DNA of 17,500 bases from NCBI GenBank assembly GCA_002104895.1, contig MCFG01000113.1:20001-37500 (forward strand). The letters are read 5' to 3'. The position numbers were made by a program, and so were the translations under genes. The first letter of the stretch is position 1. Each line of letters opens with the position of its first letter. This document shows positions 8,297 through 17,500 of this stretch, piece after piece. Source of the stretch: Anaeromyces robustus (lineage: Eukaryota; Neocallimastigomycota; Neocallimastigomycetes; Neocallimastigales; Neocallimastigaceae). The notes under the pieces were generated by a model. It worked only from the letters and a program-made list of their open reading frames with translations. It had not been told where the DNA came from and did not search any database.

Positions 8297-9778
8297 TTTA
8301 TTATTTAAATAACCATTTATTTAATAAAAAAAAATTGTTTATTTATATTAACTAATAATATAAAGTTTATATATATGAAAGATTAATTTATTTCAAAAAA
8401 GAAACAAAAAATCATATTGAAAAAAGTCAAAAAAAAAAAAAAATAGAAACAAAAAAAAGAAACAAAATTGTTAAAATGATATATAAAAATATATGAAAAT
8501 ATGAAAATATATAATATATGATATATAGATACATCTTAAATATATATCTATATATAATAATAATCATAATAGTAAAATATAAATAAAAAATATATAAATA
8601 ATAATAATTACAATAATATATTTATAAATGCAAAATAAATAAAGTTTATTTTACATTTATAAATTTTATTTTTATTTTTTTGTTTTTATTTATTCTTTAT
8701 ATTTATTAAAATATCGATTATCGATATTGATATATTATATCATAATAATATGACTTTTTTTTTTCTTATTTTTTTGGGTGTTTCATAAATTTTATTTTTT
8801 TTTTTTTTAAAAAAAAGTAAAGATAAAAATGTTAAGTTAATTGTATAATATATTTTGTTTATATTAAAAATAAGCAAATGATTTTTTTTAATAATAATAA
8901 GCCATGACTGAATGAATGAATAATAATAATTAATAATAAATAATAAATGAAAAAAGATGTATAAAATGATATGTAATAATTATAAGAATATTTTTTTTTT
9001 AATTATCATAAATACATTTATTATTGTCAATAGTTATACAAAATCATTTATATATAATTAATAATTAAAAAAAAATCAGGTCATTTTAAATTAATAATTA
9101 ATATAAAGTATTTAATTATTAAGGATAATATTAAAAACAATGACAATAAATATTTAATACATAATTTTAAATAATAAAAAATTTTTTTTTTTTTTTTTTT
9201 TAACAATAATAATAATAATTGATATTTTTAATTATAGATAATAATAATATATATTATTTTTTTTTATATATCATTAGAAATTTTTAATATATTTTATATT
9301 ATTATTTATTAATACGGAAAAAAAAAATTTTCCATTAAATAATTTTTAGGTTTACTTCTATATATATAATATATTAATTTAATTTATTTAAATTGGATAC
9401 TTAATATTTATTAAGTTAATTTTCCTTTTTTTTTTTTTTTTTAATTTTTAAATGAAAAATATATTGAGAAAAAAATTTTTTAATATAATTAAAAAAAAAA
9501 GATTGACATTAAATGAAAACAATATTATTTTATAAATTAAAAAATATTAAAAATAAATAGAAAAGAATATATATACTTTTTTTATTTATGGAAAATTTTA
9601 TTATTATTATAATTAATAATAATAAAAAAAAAAACCCACATAATTGGGATTTAATATTTTATATTAAACTTAATGACTATTATTTTTAAGTTTATGGAAT
9701 AAAGGAAAAAAAAAAAGAAGCAATAAAAAAATAAATAAAAAATAAACAAATTAATAAGTAAATCTACAAAAAAAAAAC
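8297..9778. other. AT-rich intergenic DNA with poly-A/T tracts, no gene seen
   Basis: Notable items are an interrupted palindrome AATATCGA-TTA-TCGATATT at 8710-8728, a T14A8 junction at 8795-8816, and a 20-base poly-T at 9182-9201 following a short A run. Repeated AACAAAAAAAAAGAAAC-like words occur at 8400-8465. No open frame with credible composition or tRNA-like fold was found. Confidence 0.5.
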
Positions 9779-9822
9779 AAAACAAAACAAAAAAACAAAA
9801 AAACAAAAACAAAAAAAAAACA
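9765..9822. repeat. (A)nC tract
   Basis: Runs of four to ten A separated by single C residues (AAAACAAAACAAAAAAACAA and so on). No G occurs on the plus strand in most of the tract. Confidence 0.8.
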
Positions 9823-9854
9823 GTTAATATAGATAAAACAATAGAAAAAAAAAA

Positions 9855-9912
9855 GAAAAGATAAAAAGAAAAGATAAAAAGAAAAGATAAAAAGAAAAGA
9901 TAAAAAGAAAAA
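9855..9912. repeat. 13-bp tandem repeat GAAAAGATAAAAA
   Basis: Copies start at 9855, 9868, 9881 and 9894, with a partial, mutated copy at 9907. The plus strand is almost purely purine apart from one T per unit. The copies are identical, so the array looks recent. Confidence 0.9.
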
Positions 9913-9922
9913 TAAAAAAAAT

Positions 9923-11100
9923 TAAATCAAAGTAAAAACGATAAAGAGATAATATATATTATAATATTAAAAAATCTTATATTTATTATAGATTAAAGTA
10001 ATATAATTATTAATATTTATATATAGTATTCCTTTTTTTTATTAAATATTTTATATATTATTTTTATATCTGATATACTTTTATATACAATATTTAAATT
10101 ATATACATAATTTTTATTAAAATAATTAAATATAGTTATAATATTTAAAAGAAAAATACTTTTTTTTATACATGTTATTTAAAATAATATTAAAAGTTAC
10201 AAATAGATTTTCAATTTTTATTAATTAATTTTTTTTTTTAAAAAAAAAAAGATTATAATAATTTATATTTCTTAACATTCATAAATAAAATAATAAATTC
10301 AGTTTTAGTTTATTTATAATTTTTTAACCTTCAATTCTATTTTAATTATTTAATTTATAATTTTTAAAATTCCAATTTAATGAGTGAACAATAATAATTT
10401 TAATATTTGTTATTTAATTATATGTATACATATTTATTTATTATTATTTAATTATTTACTTTTTATATCTATTTTCTACATTTTTTATTTTTATTATTCT
10501 TTACTTCCTTTTTTATTATTTATTTTATTTTAAATAAAATGAAAAAAAAATTATTTTAATTATTTATTAAAATTTTTTTTTTCAAAAAATATTTTAAAAT
10601 AAAATAAAATTTATTAAATTACAATTTTTCGTAATTGAAAAAGTTAAAAGTTTTTTTTTTCTTTTCTTTTACTTTTTTTTTTTTTTTTTTTTTTCATAAG
10701 ATATTCAATTTTATGGCAATCACAATATTTTCCATAAAATAATAATTATTTAATATTTTAATATTTAATATTTAATCATTATATTATTTTAATATATGCT
10801 TAATAGACATATATAAAAAATGCTTATCATGCTATTTTAATTATTTTAAATATTGTTTTTTTTTTTTTTTTTTTTTTTTGTTTCTTTTTTAATTATTTAT
10901 TATTAATTTATTTTAAATATATTTTTAAAATAAAAATAATCAAAATAGAATGAAATATAATATTTTTTTTTTAATATTCAAATAATTTTATAAAGTTTAA
11001 CTTTAAAAAAGTTTTTATAATTTTTTTTTTAAATTTTAAATAGCTATTCAAATAGAAAAAAAATTTTTTTTTTGTTAAATAATTATTAAATAATAATGAA
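9923..11100. other. AT-rich intergenic DNA with very long poly-T tracts, no gene seen
   Basis: Contains a perfect T11A11 junction (10229-10250), a 22-base poly-T (10673-10694) and a 24-base poly-T (10856-10879), set in AT-rich sequence. Slightly less biased text near 10270-10390 shows no open frame. Nothing supports a gene. Confidence 0.5.
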
Positions 11101-11101
11101 A

Positions 11102-11138
<37 letters not shown>

Positions 11139-11148
11139 ATCAATAAAT
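11101..11148. repeat. AAAT tetranucleotide microsatellite
   Basis: About ten units of AAAT, ending in AATCAATAAATAAG. It is the same motif as the larger tract at 5743-5947. Confidence 0.9.
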
Positions 11149-11424
11149 AAGTTTATATCATCTTTTATTTATTTTATTATTTTATACTTTTTTTTTCTTT
11201 TATTATACATTTTATTATTATTATTTTATTATTATTATTAAACACATCAATACAAATTTAATAAATACACTTTTAAGAAATTTTTGTTGTTTTAATTATT
11301 ATTAATTTTTTATTTAATGTTCAAACTTTTATAATATATAATAAATGTATTTTAATATATATAAATTTAATGTAAAATATCAATAAATATTATTTTATAT
11401 TACAATATACTATTAATATATGTT

Positions 11425-11473
11425 ATACTATAAATATAATATATGTCAATACTATAAATATAATATATGTCAA
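11425..11473. repeat. 24-bp direct repeat, two copies
   Basis: ATACTATAAATATAATATAT followed by GTCA occurs at 11425 and again at 11449, in direct tandem. A third, partial relative (CTATTAATATATGTTATACT) lies just to the left. Confidence 0.85.
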
Positions 11474-12700
11474 AAAAACAGGAAACATTATACAAAAAAA
11501 AAAATAAAGTAGAAAAAAAAATTTTTTTTATTTATTTTATTTCAATTATGATATAATAATTAATCTATTGTATTCATAATATATTTATTAATATATTATA
11601 ATATATTGATATGCTTTTCTAATATAAATTTTAGACATTTATAATGTAATGTTTTAAATAAGTATAATATATTATCAATATATTAGTAAATAAAAAAATA
11701 ACATGTTTTTTTTTTATTAATAAGAATTTGAGTTTAAAATCTCACAATTAATTTATTTCATATATTAATTATTTTATTTTTTATAATTTATAAATTAATT
11801 TCATAATCCATAAAAAAAAAAATTATTTTATTTTTTTTTTTAAAACTATATTTAATTTATTTACTCTTTTTTTATCCATTTTAAATTATTTTATTTATTG
11901 CCAATAAATTAATCTATTTATTATTTATTAATGTATATATAAAAAAATTTTTTTTTTTTAAACATTTTTTATCCAATATTTATATTTATTCATAACTATT
12001 GTTAAACAATTCAATAATAAAAAAACTTTTTGGATAATATTAATTAATATTATAATAAATAAGATTATATTATTCTATAACATTTTAATTAAATTAAAAT
12101 TTAATAGGAATTAAACTTTTTTTTTATAATATTACATGTAAATTATTAAATAGAGTTATATTATAAATTAGTTTATTTAAATAAATTATTTTATTATATA
12201 TTATAATATATAAATAATATATATAAGAATATACTCCTTATATATTATAGATTTATTATATTTTTGTATTATATAACATAAGAAAATAGCTTAATTTAAA
12301 TTAATTCGTAATATATATCAGGTTATTTTTTTTTGATAAATTATAATATATTATTTATATTAATAACATATATGGAATAATATATAAAATTAGTAATTTA
12401 AATTATTAATTAGTTTTATTTATATTTATAACATAATTTATACGTAATATATTATAGGAATATATAATAATATTATATTGATAATATATTTATTTAATGT
12501 TGAATGTTTTTTTTTTTTTTTTATTAATTTTCTTTTTTTTTTTTTTTTTAATAATTTCAAATTTATATAAAAATTGAGAAATTTACCAAAAAATTTTATT
12601 TTTTTTTTTTTTAAAATTAAAAAAATTATACGTGAAAAAATATATTAATATCTATTAAAAAAATAATAAATAATAATAATAAAAAGAAAAATACCATAAA
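11474..12700. other. AT-rich intergenic DNA, no gene seen
   Basis: Dense in TATA/ATAT words, short self-complementary segments (for example TTTATTTAAATAAA near 12172-12186) and poly-T runs (12507-12522, 12532-12549, 12599-12612). No open frame or RNA gene could be supported. Confidence 0.5.
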
Positions 12701-13104
12701 AAAAAATAAAAAATTAAAGAAGTTGTTTTATTTAAAAGCATTTTTTTTTTTGCTTTTTTTTATTTAAAAAAAACAAACCAACAAACATAAAGAATATACA
12801 TTAATATAATATAATATAAGATAGAATAAAAATAATAATATTATAAAAAAACATTATACAATATCATATCAATATCAATATCATTTTATTTTTTAATATA
12901 TACGTATAGTCAATATTTTTTTTTTATTTTTATTTTTTTTTTCTATATTTTGCGTAAAATCTATTAAATTTTTTTTTATTATTAAATATATGTCACACTT
13001 TAAATAAAAAAGTATTGTTAAAAACCAGTAAATAAAGTAAAATAAAAAAACTAGTTTATTTATTTTTTTTTTTTTGTTAATATAAAATTGTTAAATAATT
13101 AAAA
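12701..13104 (+). promoter_or_regulatory. Probable promoter and 5' leader of the 13105 gene
   Basis: This 400-bp stretch precedes the start codon. It has poly-T and poly-A tracts and a small inverted repeat, AAAAGCA and TGCTTTT (12734-12740 and 12751-12757), around ten T residues. CAAACCAACAAACATAAAG follows at about 12774, then three ATATCA-type words near 12860-12885. Poly(dA:dT) tracts generally disfavour nucleosomes, which would fit a promoter, but no TATA box or initiator can be singled out in such AT-rich DNA. Assignment rests on position only. Confidence 0.35.
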
Positions 13105-15638
13105 ATGAAGAATAATACTTCAATGAGTTCAGAAGGATATGATAATTTTTCAGTAGAAGCTTTAGAATTAAAAGCTGCTGAAGAAAGTATAGATTTAAAA
13201 AGTGATAGTATAATACGGTAAATATTTTTTATAATATTAGGAAAAAAAATTATATATATATAATATATATGTAATTTTTATTATTATTATTATTAGTTTA
13301 TTAATAAGTTAAATACTATATATAATATTAAATAAATTAGAGAGGAATATTTATATCAAAAGAAACAAGAAAGATTTAAAAAAACAGCTTTTGGTGTTCA
13401 AACTATTGTTTCAAGAAAATTATATAGAGCTGCTAATCTTACAGTAGAAGAATATTTCAGAAAGAAGTGGAATATTTCTAGAGCACGTAAATATTAAAAT
13501 ATTTTTTTTTCATTTTATATTAAAAAAATAAAAAAAAAAAAAAAAACATTAGTTAACTATTATTAATATAATACTATTTATTCATTAATCTATAAAATAA
13601 AAAAAATATAGAGGTTTATCGTTTTTTAGATGCTGCTGATGTTTTAAGACAATTAAAAGATTTTTCATTTACCCCAAGACACGAATTATTATGTAGAACT
13701 CTTAAACATTATGCTAAAACTAATGAACATATGGTTTTATTATGGCAATCTGTATTAGATAAAGCTCAAAATAAACTTACTTCTATTAATAGTGGTTTAA
13801 TAACTAAAGTTTGGAATGAATTAGTTAGTGAAGGTAAAATTGTACCAAAAGTTCAAGAAAAAGGTTCAAGAAGAGTTAGAACCTATAAAAAGAAAACTAC
13901 TCTTCCTATACCATCTTATTCTTCTACTTCTGCTATATCCTCAACAGCTCTTACAGAAATTGAAAATTCTATTAAAAATATAAATAATATATCTGAAAAT
14001 TCCAAAAGAAAAATTAATTCTAAACGTAATCATAATACTACTAAAGTTCATAAAGAAAAAGAAAGTAAATTATTTAGTAGAAGAATTAATAAATCTCTTG
14101 CCTCTGATTTAGAATTATCTGAATCTTTATTAGGTAGAAGTATTTTTAATCAATCTCAACCTAATACAAATATTAATGGTAATTCAAATCCACAATATAA
14201 TTTTAATGATATGCCATCTACTTCTAATAATGTTAAAGTTGAACCACCAACCCCACCACCAGAATATATTTATAATCCTAGAAATTCTGGTAATTGGAAT
14301 TGTCCACCATTAAATAATAATAATAATAATATTAATAATAATATTAATAATATTAATAACAACAACCATAATAATAATATGAATTATCCAAATAATAATA
14401 ATAATAATATGCAAAATTTCAATAATAATAATAATAATGTTAATAATAATAATAATTTTAATGGTAATCATTATCCAAATAATCCAAATTATTATCAAAA
14501 TAACAATAATAATAATAATTACCCATCAAATCAAAATATGAATTATGGTAATAATTCTAATTATTATCCAAATAATAATAATAATAATAATAATAATTTT
14601 AATGGTAATAATAACAATAATAATAATGGAATGCCAATGAAATCATCACAGAATTATAGTTATCCTACTCCACAAACCGTAAATAATACTATAAAACAAG
14701 AACCAATGAATAATAATAACTATTATAATAATAATAATAATGATAATGTAAATAATTTCAATAATAATAATAGACAAAATAGTTATCCTTTACAACAACA
14801 ACCACAACAACAACCCAATGGTACTTTTAATAATAGTAATAATAATAATTCTCAAATTCCAATGCGTGGTCCAATGAATTCAAATTATTCACCAATTCAA
14901 AATCCAAATGATAATACTTTTGTTAATAATAATAATAACAATAATTTTAATAATAATAATAGTAATAATCAAAACTATCCAATGAGAAATAATAGTAACA
15001 GTAGTAATTATAGTAATAATAATTATAATTATAATAATAATAATAACAGCAACAACAACAACAATAATAATAACTTTAATAATAATAACAATTTTAATAA
15101 CAACAACAACAACAATAATAATGGTGGTAATTTTAATAATAATCCTCAAGCTTTTTATCAAAATAATAATAATGATATGCCAAATAATAATAATAATAAT
15201 CAAATATCTTCCCCTCCAACTAGTCCAAATTTCTTTAATCAAAATCAAACATTTAATGGAAATAATTTCAATGGTAATAATGGTTCATTCTATAATAATC
15301 AACCTGTATCGAATAATAATAATAATAATTTCAACAACAACAATAATAATAATAATTTCAATCATGGTCAAAATTATAATACTAATTATTCAAATAATAA
15401 TCAAGGAGAACAAAATCATTTTAGAAATGGTAATCCAAACTCAAACCCAAATCCAAATCTAAATCAAATGAATAATAATAATAATAGAAATTTTAATGGT
15501 AATTATTCACCACAACAATCTAGTCCTATACTAAATAATAATACCAATACCAATAATAATAATAATAATAATATAATGTATAACAATGGTAACACCAATG
15601 GTAACACCAATAATTTTAATCAAAATAATTTTGGAAAC

Positions 15639-15669
<31 letters not shown>

Positions 15670-16058
15670 GTATGACTCAATCTCCTAATCAAAATAATTA
15701 TGGAAATAATTTTCCTCCATCACCAAATCATTCCTTAAATAATAATAATAATAATAACTATAACACTAACAACAACAACAACAACACTAACAATAACACC
15801 AACAATAACAATAATAATTTCCCTTCTAATCAATATAATAATAATAATAATAATACAAATGGTAATCAATATAATAATGGTCAATTTAATATAGAAGATG
15901 ATCAAGATAAAGCTAGATTAAAATATATATTAGGTTGGAATGGTAATACTACCACTGCTACTGCTACTACAGCACCTATTACAACCAATACCGCTAATAT
16001 TAATAATAATAATAACAATAATAACAATAATAATAATAATCAAGTAAATTATCAATAA
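13105..16058 (+). CDS. Putative DNA-binding/transcription-regulatory protein with HTH-like domain and long poly-Asn region (three exons)
   Basis: Predicted CDS: join 13105-13217, 13341-13486 and 13612-16058, 901 residues. The ATG has A at -3 and an in-frame TAA at 13096-13098; Met7 is a possible alternative start. Both introns are needed, because each donor is followed within a few codons by an in-frame stop. Residues 40-165 are a non-repetitive domain with a helix-turn-helix-like core, WNISRAQVYRFLDAADVLRQ (81-100). This core resembles a segment of many bacterial and phage DNA-binding proteins and, from memory, of uncharacterised fungal proteins. Basic clusters at 170-181 (RRVR, KKK) and 218-247 (SKRK, SKR, RR) could direct nuclear import. 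VKVEP (294-298) and IKQEP (447-451) fit the SUMO consensus. Residues about 320-845 are Asn-dominated with scattered F, Y, P, G, Q and S, typical of disordered or prion-like domains. A unique island, IEDDQDKARLKYILGWNG (847-864), precedes a Thr/Ala patch, a final Asn run and QVNYQ. There is no signal peptide or membrane segment. A nuclear regulatory role is inferred; the target is unknown. No neighbouring gene lies in the window. Confidence 0.85.
13218..13340 (+). other. Intron 1 (123 nt, phase 2)
   Basis: The donor is G^GTAAATAT and the acceptor AAATTAG^AG. The intron splits an Arg codon (CG/A, residue 38). It is much more AT-rich than the exons and contains ATT repeats. Without removal the frame stops at TAA immediately after residue 38. 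A branch point cannot be chosen with confidence; TTAATAAG near the 3' third is a candidate. Confidence 0.85.
13487..13611 (+). other. Intron 2 (125 nt, phase 1)
   Basis: The donor is GCAC^GTAAATAT, which shares its first eight bases with intron 1. The acceptor is AATATAG^AGG. The intron splits a Gln codon (C/AG, residue 87) inside the helix-turn-helix-like core, joining WNISRA to QVYRFLDAAD. Restoration of a continuous, conserved-looking segment across the junction is strong support for the splice sites. GTTAACTATT near 13552 is a possible branch region. Confidence 0.9.
14310..15885 (+). repeat. AAT/AAC codon-repeat region encoding poly-Asn
   Basis: Within exon 3 the reading frame is made mostly of AAT codons in runs of about 4-10, broken by F, Y, G, P, S, Q and M codons. 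AAC codons occur in patches, most clearly at about 15048-15066, 15100-15114, 15330-15345 and 15760-15815. Other frames of this repeat stay open by chance and would give Ile-rich or mixed peptides; they are not genes. A further pure Asn run sits at the C terminus (15998-16042). Confidence 0.95.
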
Positions 16059-16066
16059 ATTATTTA

Positions 16067-16130
16067 AAAAAAAAAGAAAATTTGAAAAAGGAATTTGGAA
16101 GTTGGAAAAGAAAAGAAAAGAAGAAGGAAA
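16067..16130 (+). other. Purine-rich 3' flank
   Basis: Just after the stop codon the plus strand is almost pure purine: A with regularly spaced G (GGAATTTGGAAG, GAAAAGAAAAGAAAAG, GAAGGAAAAA). It is likely part of the 3' untranslated region. The composition differs sharply from both the coding repeat and the DNA beyond it. Confidence 0.6.
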
Positions 16131-16134
16131 AATT

Positions 16135-16140
16135 AATAAA
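16135..16140 (+). promoter_or_regulatory. Possible polyadenylation signal AATAAA
   Basis: AATAAA lies 77 bp after the stop codon, at the end of the purine-rich flank. The hexamer is frequent by chance in this DNA, so only its position supports it. Other candidates occur further downstream, for example near 16388. Confidence 0.3.
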
Positions 16141-17132
16141 CCATAAATTAATTATATAAATATATAAGTATTAAGATTTTTTTGATTTGTTTAAAAAAAA
16201 AAAAGAGGTATAAAGAAAGAAAAAAATAATTTTTTTTTCATATATCTTTTTTTTTTTTAATTTAATTATTAAACTATAAAAAATATATCAATTATTAAAT
16301 TTTTTTTATTATGTATATCTTTTTTTTTAATATATATAATAATATATATTATATATATATTATATATATATTCGTAATTTATATAAAATAAATATTTTTA
16401 TTCGTTTCATTTTTATATTTTTATATTTTTATATTTTTATTTTTTTTAGAACGTTAAATATCTCTATCCTCAATATAAATATATATATAAAAAAAAAAAT
16501 AATAATAATACTAGTAAATAATAAGTTTTTATATTTATTATAAATATTTATTATTATTATTTTTTTAAATTTTTTATAATTTATCTTAAAGAAATTATAT
16601 ATCTTTTATATATATAAAAAACAAACAAATAAATTAATGTACATATTATTATTTTTTTTTTTTTTTAAAAAAAAAAAAAACAAAAAGCAAAAAAACAAAA
16701 AACGAAAAACAAAATAAAATACAAATATTATATTATATTATAAAAAAAAAAAAAAAGACTATTTTTTAAACATTAGTATTTAATTATAAAAATAATTTAT
16801 TATAAAAAATATCATTTCATTTTTTTTTTAATTTAAAAAAAAAAGATCATATATTATATTATATTATATTTATATTATATTTATATTTATATAATATAAA
16901 AAAATTGAGTTTAAAAAATTTTTTTTTTTTTTTTTTTTTTTTTAGATTAAAATATTTCAAAATTTTCAAATTATATATATGAAATAATAAATAATTAAAA
17001 CTAAAAAATTTAGAAAATTAAAAAATTTAGAAAAAATTAAAAAATTAAAATAAAAAATCATCCTATAAAATATTTTATAATTTATTTTAATATGTATCAT
17101 TTTTTTTTATCTTTTTTCAAGTTTTTATTTCT
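16141..17132. other. AT-rich downstream DNA, no second gene seen
   Basis: Contains alternating TA runs (16330-16372), four units of the 8-bp repeat TATTTTTA (about 16411-16441), a T15A14 junction (16652-16680), ATATT-type repeats (16850-16893), a 25-base poly-T (16919-16943), and AAAAAATTTAG repeats (17004-17045). No open frame with credible composition, tRNA or splice-linked exon was found on either strand. Confidence 0.55.
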
Positions 17133-17205
17133 ATTGTTATTATATTGTTATTATATTGTTATTATATTATTATTATATTGTCAATATATTGTTAATATAT
17201 TGTTA
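17133..17205. repeat. 11-bp minisatellite ATTGTTATTAT, about 6.6 copies
   Basis: Units start at 17133, 17144, 17155, 17166, 17177, 17188 and 17199. The first three are identical. The fourth has A for G, and the next two carry CAATAT or TAATAT endings. The gradient of divergence from left to right suggests expansion at the left side. Confidence 0.9.
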
Positions 17206-17500
17206 TTCTATAAAATAAATCAACATTTAAACTAATCCTAATATATAAATTTTTTTTTTAATTTAAAACAATATTATATATTATTTATTTATAAAAGTCT
17301 AAAATATAAAATTATAAAATATGAAATTCATAGTTCATATAGATTAATAATATATAATAATAATATATTAATTTTTTTTTTTTTTTTTAGTTATCAATTT
17401 ATATTTCTAATATATAGAGTTTAATGGTTTAATTAGAATGATATTATCAATTAAAGTAATATATTAATTATATATTAACATTATAATTTAATATATATAA
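17206..17500. other. AT-rich right edge, no gene seen
   Basis: Simple AT-rich sequence with a 17-base poly-T (17372-17388) followed by AG. It could formally be a splice acceptor-like site, but nothing downstream in the window forms a credible exon. Confidence 0.4.

Noticed and set aside
13731-13733. ATG at 13731 as the start of a single-exon gene
   Set aside because: The preceding in-frame sequence continues upstream through two well-formed introns to 13105 and restores the helix-turn-helix-like core, so this Met is internal (residue 127).
14310-15462. Additional open frames, both strands, inside the Asn-rich region
   Set aside because: They are alternate-frame or complementary readings of the AAT/AAC codon repeats and give Ile- or Val-rich peptides. 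The Asn frame alone continues the conserved N-terminal domain.
17388-17500. Poly-T followed by AG as a splice acceptor for a gene running off the right edge
   Set aside because: The sequence after it has no sustained open frame of coding-like composition, and T-runs before AG are expected by chance here.

Overview
This window is an extremely AT-rich, gene-poor stretch of a eukaryotic nuclear genome. It contains one recognisable gene, near the right end, and about 13 kb of repeat-rich DNA upstream. Very low G+C, abundant poly-T/poly-A tracts, short AT-rich GT-AG introns and asparagine runs encoded by AAT/AAC repeats fit an anaerobic gut fungus (Neocallimastigomycota) best. Dictyostelids and Plasmodium share some of these traits. 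The N-terminal half of the one protein looks fungal to me, and 13 kb without a gene is unlike compact Dictyostelium. This assignment is inference, since no search could be run.

Layout. Positions 1-2290 are a mosaic of nested tandem repeats built from TTCAAA-like words: a 17/14-bp array with a 79-bp higher-order period, a TTTCTA hexamer, 26-bp, 38-bp and about 46-bp minisatellites, and a degenerate tail. From about 2290 to 5500 the plus strand is pyrimidine-rich (T with C, little G), with a 61-bp tandem repeat and two notable inverted repeats. At about 5.5 kb the composition flips to A-rich with a long AAAT/AATA tract. From 5990 to 13104 the DNA is simple AT-rich sequence with poly-A/T tracts, short tandem repeats, several fold-back sequences and no supportable gene.

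The gene lies at 13105-16058 on the plus strand. It has three exons and two short introns (123 and 125 nt) and encodes a predicted 901-residue protein. Residues about 40-165 form a compact domain with a helix-turn-helix-like segment (core WNISRAQVYRFLDAADV). Basic patches follow, then two SUMO-consensus sites (VKVEP, IKQEP), then about 525 residues of Asn-dominated low complexity, and a short non-repetitive island near the C terminus. The most economical reading is a nuclear DNA-binding or transcription-regulatory protein, but its function is not established by the sequence. Downstream (16059-17500) there is a purine-rich 3' flank, a possible poly(A) signal, and more AT-rich repeats.

The hydrophobic or single-residue open frames elsewhere (for example about 2847-3098, 3640-3933, 4417-4632, 5184-5447 and 7379-7594) are by-products of low-complexity DNA and are not annotated as genes.
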